Shown piece after piece: positions 60,395-64,000 of a stretch of DNA of 64,000 bases; the stretch's first letter is position 1, and every line of letters begins with the position of its first letter. Below the pieces are notes generated by a model. The model was not told the DNA's origin. It saw only the letters and a list, made by a program, of their open reading frames with translations, and did no database searches. The stretch is from Rummeliibacillus suwonensis (GTDB taxonomy: Bacteria > Bacillota > Bacilli > Bacillales_A > Planococcaceae), in the NCBI RefSeq assembly GCF_007896435.1, contig NZ_VCBL01000002.1, positions 186,001 to 250,000 on the forward strand. Reading direction: 5' to 3'. The position numbers were made by a program, and so were the translations under genes.

Positions 60395-60991
60395 CTAATC
60401 CTTTGCTTTATCTTTTCTGCCACCATTTCTAAACACTTTCGCACCTCGAATATATTCAACATCTGCCACATTCAAGCGGACATTTACTACACGTGCTGCT
60501 GCGAATAGGTAATCTGATAGACGATTTAAATAACGTTGAACAACTGTAGGGACGTCCCCTTCTTTTGCATTTTTCAATAATGTTACCGTTTGACGCTCTG
60601 CACGTCTGGCGATTGTTCTTGCAATATGCAGTGTTGCAGCTGATGATGATCCACCAGGTAAGATAAACTTTTCAAGTAAAGGAGGTTCATCCATTAAAAT
60701 ATCGATTCTTTTTTCTAATAATTCTATAGGTTCGTCTGTCATTTTATAATGGCGTTCTTTCATCACATTTGCCAAATCGCCGCCACAATCGAACAGTTCG
60801 TTTTGAATGTTTTCTAAATCCTGCAATAAATCTTGGAATTTATCTGGATCTAACTCTGTTACTGCTTTACCGATGAAAGAATTGAGTTCGTCAATTGTAC
60901 CATATGCTTCTACTCTTAAATCATCTTTATCTACTCTTCCACCTATAATACTTGTTTTTCCCTTGTCTCCTGTACGTGTATACAAATTCAT
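60395..60991 (-). CDS. pduO: Cob(I)yrinic acid a,c-diamide adenosyltransferase, PduO type
   Basis: 198 residues, single PduO-type domain. Transfers the 5'-deoxyadenosyl group of ATP to cob(I)alamin, the form IcmF needs. Motifs: TRTGDKGKTSIIGG (ATP site), VEAYGTIDELNSFIG, FDCGGDLAN, ARTIARRAERQTV and NRLSDYLFAAARVVN. ATG at 60991 follows AAGAAGGATG. It is the last gene of the leftward cob cluster, separated from the CobU-like gene by a short family 1 remnant. Secure. Confidence 0.95.
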   Translation of the reverse strand: MNLYTRTGDKGKTSIIGGRVDKDDLRVEAYGTIDELNSFIGKAVTELDPDKFQDLLQDLENIQNELFDCGGDLANVMKERHYKMTDEPIELLEKRIDILMDEPPLLEKFILPGGSSSAATLHIARTIARRAERQTVTLLKNAKEGDVPTVVQRYLNRLSDYLFAAARVVNVRLNVADVEYIRGAKVFRNGGRKDKAKD

Positions 60992-61022
60992 CCGTCATCC
61001 TTCTTTCTTTTTGATATTTTTT

Positions 61023-61086
61023 AGCAGGGTTTTTCAAAAATTACGCTAAACATGTATTCCTCATTTTTGTAAAATCAACACGCGTG
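61023..61086. repeat. Dispersed element family 1, copy G (right end only)
   Basis: GCAGGGTTTTTCAAAAATTA, TGTATTCCTCATTTTTGTAA and AAATCAACACGCGTG closely match the right end of copy A at 4508-4567. It lies between the CobU-like gene and pduO. Confidence 0.7.
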
Positions 61087-61156
61087 TTATTCTATAGCAG
61101 TAATGCTTTTTCGTGTAAAAAATTTTTCATACATAGACTAGGAATCAATTATGAAC

Positions 61157-61555
61157 TTACTTCAGTGGTTCAGCTAATCCATACCAAATTCTTGTGACAT
61201 GCTTGCTTGTTGCAAATAGTTGTTGATACAATCTTCCAAGAGTGTCTCTTAATCGGCGTTCTTGCGGATCAACAGGTACGATACCTCTACCCATTTCTGT
61301 TGCAATCACAATTATTTGATGTGTTTTATCTAATGATTGTAGCTTTTCTGCTATTTTACTAGCAAGTGATATTTCATCTTGTTCAAGTAATGGTTGGATA
61401 ACCTTTTCCAGTCCAGAGACAACAACGACTTGGTTAGTCGGTTTTTGAGGTAACTGTCCAATATACCATTCTACATCGTTCAGCTGCTGTTTTTTTAGCC
61501 ACCGCCTTACATATTCATGTTTGCCGTTATAGGCACCACCGATAAAGACGTGCAT
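61157..61555 (-). CDS. Short CobU-like protein
   Basis: 132 residues, about two thirds the length of CobU. It begins HVFIGGAYNGKHEYVRRWL, a P-loop-like GGAYNGK followed by His rather than Ser/Thr, and ends with GRGIVPVDPQERRLRDTLGR and VTRIWYGLAEPLK, matching the CobU G-x-GIVP and R-x-x-RD-x-x-G segments. The middle of CobU, including the guanylylated His region, is much reduced. It may be a second cobinamide kinase or a regulatory paralogue. ATG at 61555 follows AAGGAGGG and lies 49 bp inside cobC. Function uncertain. Confidence 0.65.
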   Translation of the reverse strand: MHVFIGGAYNGKHEYVRRWLKKQQLNDVEWYIGQLPQKPTNQVVVVSGLEKVIQPLLEQDEISLASKIAEKLQSLDKTHQIIVIATEMGRGIVPVDPQERRLRDTLGRLYQQLFATSKHVTRIWYGLAEPLK

Positions 61556-62106
61556 CGTTTTCCCTCCTTAAAATCTTCCTTCGTGGTCCATTGAAGCTTG
61601 AACAATTCATCATGTGACGCATGCCAATCCCAAAATTCACTAGGCTCTGGCGCCAATTGAACCAGCAATGTACGGATGGTACCGCCATGTAATATAAGTG
61701 GATAAAGATCAAAATCCTTTGGTAATCTTCTAAAAGCGGCCATACAACGCTTGGTAACCTCTACCAAGGTCTCACCTGCTGGTGGAGCCAAATGAGTGGG
61801 ATCATCAATCCACTTCCTATATTGGGGAATTTCTTTTAGATCATCATACGTTTTCCCCTCGAATTCCCCAAAATTGCTTTCTCTAAAACCAGCATCGCTA
61901 TAATAGGCTGCACTTGGAAAATAGAGCTTAGCCGTTTGTCTACAGCGCTTTAGATCGCTTCCAAAAGCAACTTTTCCATAGCGACTAATAACTGGCAAAT
62001 CTTGATTTGGTAAAATTTCTTCATCCGTCCATCCTAAATAACGATGTTCAACATTGCTTTTTGTCCTTGCATGGCGAATCAGGTAAACAGTAACAGCGTA
62101 ATCCAT
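61507..62106 (-). CDS. cobC: Histidine phosphatase, probable alpha-ribazole phosphatase CobC
   Basis: 199 residues, phosphoglycerate-mutase-like fold. Phosphohistidine motif is LIRHARTKSN (RHA in place of the usual RHG), with FGSDLKRCRQTA, GEFEGKTYDDL and LILHGGTIRTL (second His). In the cob context it likely removes phosphate from alpha-ribazole-5'-phosphate or adenosylcobalamin-5'-phosphate. ATG at 62106 follows GGAGG and is 28 bp inside cobS. Overlap with genes on both sides supports one operon. The RHA variation is a minor oddity. Confidence 0.85.
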   Translation of the reverse strand: MDYAVTVYLIRHARTKSNVEHRYLGWTDEEILPNQDLPVISRYGKVAFGSDLKRCRQTAKLYFPSAAYYSDAGFRESNFGEFEGKTYDDLKEIPQYRKWIDDPTHLAPPAGETLVEVTKRCMAAFRRLPKDFDLYPLILHGGTIRTLLVQLAPEPSEFWDWHASHDELFKLQWTTKEDFKEGKRCTSLSVVPITANMNM

Positions 62107-62855
62107 AAGACAGCCTCCATCCCCTCTATAAATGCACCAAGTAAATCACCCGAGCTACCGCGGAAATTTCGGATCGTCCACCATTTATAAAAGAATGCAG
62201 CGGCTATGACAACGATAAGAAGAGCCATCATCAACTGCCATTGACCGCTTATCCAAACAATCAATACCGTACCGACTATTGTTGAAATAATGGTATTGAT
62301 TAGCCATGATTTCGTATGTAAATGTTGTTTAAAAAAATAGGCTAATCCCTTTTCCTTTGAACATTTCGTCTGAATAAAATAAATGGACATTCCTAATCGA
62401 GATAGAAATGGCACAATTATAAGCCAAATCACATTGAAATCTTGATGACCAACTAATTCTGAAATAAAAAATATTTTTGTTAATATCAGAAAAACTAATG
62501 ACATTGCACCAAAAGCTCCAATACGGGGATCATCTAATATTTCAATTCGTTTTTCTACATTACGATACGAAAAATAAGCATCTCCCATATCAACAAAACC
62601 ATCTACATGTAATCCGCCCGTCCAAATTATATAGCCAAATACAAGAAGAAATCCCGTCAACATTGGACTAATATCGGTATATGTTTGAAGCATATAAAAT
62701 ATAGCTGCTATTATTGCACCCATGATCGCACCAAGCCATGGCAAAAAAGAAAACATGGCGGTAATGGTTTTCTTGGTTAATGGCAACTCTTTATGAATGG
62801 GCAATACAGTAAAAAATTGAAATGCTAATAATATTCCATTGACCATGTTTTTCAT
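62079..62855 (-). CDS. cobS: Adenosylcobinamide-GDP ribazoletransferase (cobalamin synthase) CobS
   Basis: 258 residues, about six or seven membrane helices. Joins AdoCbi-GDP and alpha-ribazole(-P). The signature GGLHVDGFVDMGDAYFS with acidic residues for metal binding, followed by LDDPRIGAFGAM, is intact. ATG at 62855 follows GGAGGTG. It overlaps cobC by 28 bp and starts 15 bp after cobU ends. Secure. Confidence 0.93.
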   Translation of the reverse strand: MKNMVNGILLAFQFFTVLPIHKELPLTKKTITAMFSFLPWLGAIMGAIIAAIFYMLQTYTDISPMLTGFLLVFGYIIWTGGLHVDGFVDMGDAYFSYRNVEKRIEILDDPRIGAFGAMSLVFLILTKIFFISELVGHQDFNVIWLIIVPFLSRLGMSIYFIQTKCSKEKGLAYFFKQHLHTKSWLINTIISTIVGTVLIVWISGQWQLMMALLIVVIAAAFFYKWWTIRNFRGSSGDLLGAFIEGMEAVLWITLLLFT

Positions 62856-62870
62856 TCCAATACACCTCCC

Positions 62871-63449
62871 TTATTTCCATTCGTGTACATAGCTATATTC
62901 CATTTCAATGGCTTGTGTTGCCTGCTGTACAAACCATTGATGAAGATGCCCTAGATGTTGTTGATAGAGCTTTACCTCTACGCTGTTCGATACAGGCTCG
63001 TCCAATACTTCGTTAGAAACGATCACAAGCGGAATTTGCATCGCATGTAACTGTAAAATGGTGGCTTTCATTTCAGCCATTCTTTTTTCAAGTTTCAAGG
63101 GCCTTTGCCAGTTGCATATCCCTGTTTCAAATCCTTCATAAAACTCATTCGTCAGCCATGTTGTGACACAATCCCATAGCACTGCATCCCCCTGCTGAAT
63201 GGTTGAAAGAAGTTGATGTAAATCAGTCGGTTGTTCTAAAGTAACCCAATTTTGCGGGTGCTTTTGACGGTCAAGCTGGTGCCTTGTGATGCGTTTTTTC
63301 ATTTCATCATCAAAGGCTACACCCGTAGCTACATAAATAAGCCGTTTCACATGGTACGATTCAGCTAACAATTGTAGCTGCTGTTCTGCATAGGCACTTT
63401 TCCCACTCCGAACACCACCAGTTATAAAGATCAGTTCTGCTTCAGCCAT
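62871..63449 (-). CDS. cobU: Adenosylcobinamide kinase / guanylyltransferase CobU
   Basis: 192 residues, full length. Phosphorylates adenosylcobinamide and then transfers GMP. P-loop FITGGVRSGKSAYAE, the guanylylation-region sequence ATGVAFDDEMKKRITRHQLDR (His in TRHQ), DAVLWDCVTTWLTN, and IVSNEVLDEPVSNSVE are present. ATG at 63449 follows AAGGAGATG inside cobD, which it overlaps by 19 bp. Secure. Confidence 0.95.
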   Translation of the reverse strand: MAEAELIFITGGVRSGKSAYAEQQLQLLAESYHVKRLIYVATGVAFDDEMKKRITRHQLDRQKHPQNWVTLEQPTDLHQLLSTIQQGDAVLWDCVTTWLTNEFYEGFETGICNWQRPLKLEKRMAEMKATILQLHAMQIPLVIVSNEVLDEPVSNSVEVKLYQQHLGHLHQWFVQQATQAIEMEYSYVHEWK

Positions 63450-64000
63450 GAACCCATCTCCTTTTGTAATGCCTGCATTGCTTTTTCATCCTTCATCCCT
63501 ACACGGAACCATTCGCCATTCATGCCTCTAAAATTCTCTGTATGTCGAAGAACGATTCCTTTTTCCAACATGGCATGAAAGAAAAGCTTAGATTGTTTTG
63601 GTTGAGGTAGTTGAAAGCTAACGTAATTTGTCATGCTCTTAGTTGTTTGACAGCCATGGCGTTGTAGAAAGGACGTCAATTCTTTTCTACTTTTCTGCGC
63701 ATAACGAATCGCTTCGTCCCGATATTTACTTTCCTTTAGACAAGCTGCACCTATAGCTGCGGCTAAACCATTGATATGCCAATGAGAAGTTTTTTGTTGC
63801 AGCCTTTCAATGATAGTAGGTGATGCAACCATATAGCCTAGCCGAACCCCTGCGATCGCATACATTTTCGTCATAGAACGGACTATCATAATATGCGGGT
63901 TATCTTTTATATAAGGAATCATGGAGGCATCCTCGCCTATCCAATCAATAAACGCTTCGTCTAAAACAATAGAGCAATTCGCTTTCTTTCCTTCCTCCAT
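63431..64000 (-). CDS. cobD: Threonine-phosphate decarboxylase CobD, C-terminal part, cut by right edge
   Basis: The frame runs to the window end, so the N-terminal part and the true start are beyond base 64000; 189 residues are visible. Class I/II aminotransferase fold: VLDEAFIDW (PLP pyridine Asp), RSMTKMYAIAGVRLGY with the PLP Lys in SMTK, and RHTENFRGMNGEWFRVGM at the end. CobD makes (R)-1-amino-2-propanol phosphate, the B12 linker; HisC-like aminotransferases are the alternative, but the position before cobU favours CobD. Any cobalamin riboswitch would lie outside the window. Confidence 0.88.
   Translation of the reverse strand: MEEGKKANCSIVLDEAFIDWIGEDASMIPYIKDNPHIMIVRSMTKMYAIAGVRLGYMVASPTIIERLQQKTSHWHINGLAAAIGAACLKESKYRDEAIRYAQKSRKELTSFLQRHGCQTTKSMTNYVSFQLPQPKQSKLFFHAMLEKGIVLRHTENFRGMNGEWFRVGMKDEKAMQALQKEMGSWLKQN

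Noticed and set aside
60992-61156. Cobalamin riboswitch before pduO
   Set aside because: The gap holds a family 1 remnant and no B12-box-like sequence. If one exists it is upstream of cobD, beyond the window.

Overview
The window looks like chromosome from a low-GC, endospore-forming, flagellated Gram-positive bacterium of the Bacillales. Spore genes (spoIIID, spoIIQ, spoIID, spoIIR, spo0F), mbl, flhO/flhP, two murA paralogues, a proton-type F-ATPase operon and an essentially Bacillus subtilis-like gene order (ywqA-ssbB-ywpF-fabZ-flhP-flhO-mbl-spoIIID-spoIIQ-spoIID-murAA-atp-upp-glyA-ywlG-rpiB-ywlE-ywlD-ywlC-spoIIR-prmC-prfA-tdk-rpmE-rho-glpX-murAB-tal-fbaA-spo0F-ywjG-pyrG-rpoE-acdA-fadF) support this. 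Codon bias, the dispersed intergenic repeats and the icmF/cob linkage suggest the Planococcaceae (Lysinibacillus/Rummeliibacillus/Viridibacillus-like). The genus is inference.

Layout. 1-5.5 kb: C-terminal part of a SNF2 helicase (cut by the left edge), a competence-type ssbB with a ComK-like site, ywpF, a repeat-rich lipoprotein, fabZ and an EpuA-like membrane protein. 5.5-12.5 kb: flhP, flhO, mbl, spoIIID, spoIIQ, spoIID, murAA. 12.9-20.3 kb: DUF1146 gene and atpIBEFHAGDC, transcribed leftward from one strong promoter with a leader of about 315 nt. 20.9-29.5 kb: wecB, upp, a PAS-GAF-(degenerate GGDEF)-EAL protein, glyA, ywlG, rpiB, a chemoreceptor and ywlE. 29.5-35.8 kb: ywlD/mntP, a lone rightward GNAT gene, sua5, spoIIR, prmC, prfA, tdk. 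36-45.9 kb: rpmE, rho, glpX, murAB, tal, fbaA, a frameshifted spo0F, ywjG, pyrG with its attenuator, rpoE. 46-58.1 kb: a small membrane ORF, icmF, a TetR regulator, two acyl-CoA dehydrogenases, mmgB, mmgA, fadF. 58.6-64 kb: a glycosyltransferase, then pduO and the lower cobalamin genes (short CobU-like, cobC, cobS, cobU, cobD cut by the right edge).

How the genes work together. Most of the window is housekeeping in conserved order. The 46-64 kb part forms a metabolic theme. FadF, the acyl-CoA dehydrogenases, MmgB and MmgA carry out short-chain acyl-CoA oxidation and thiolysis. The TetR protein probably controls them through matching FadR-type palindromes upstream of fadF and mmgA. IcmF interconverts butyryl- and isobutyryl-CoA using adenosylcobalamin, and the neighbouring cob/pduO genes make that cofactor.

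The least ordinary content is intergenic. There are two families of dispersed elements, one bounded by GTGTTGATT inverted ends. Some copies of both carry a paired-hairpin module with RUCCU loops resembling the Bacillaceae-1 RNA motif. Three arrays of 21-bp (two helical turns) repeats share a TTTCCGTGGATT-like core. Pairs of distant terminators share identical arms, and there is a nested 150-bp inverted repeat. I see no rRNA, tRNA, CRISPR array, transposase or phage gene.
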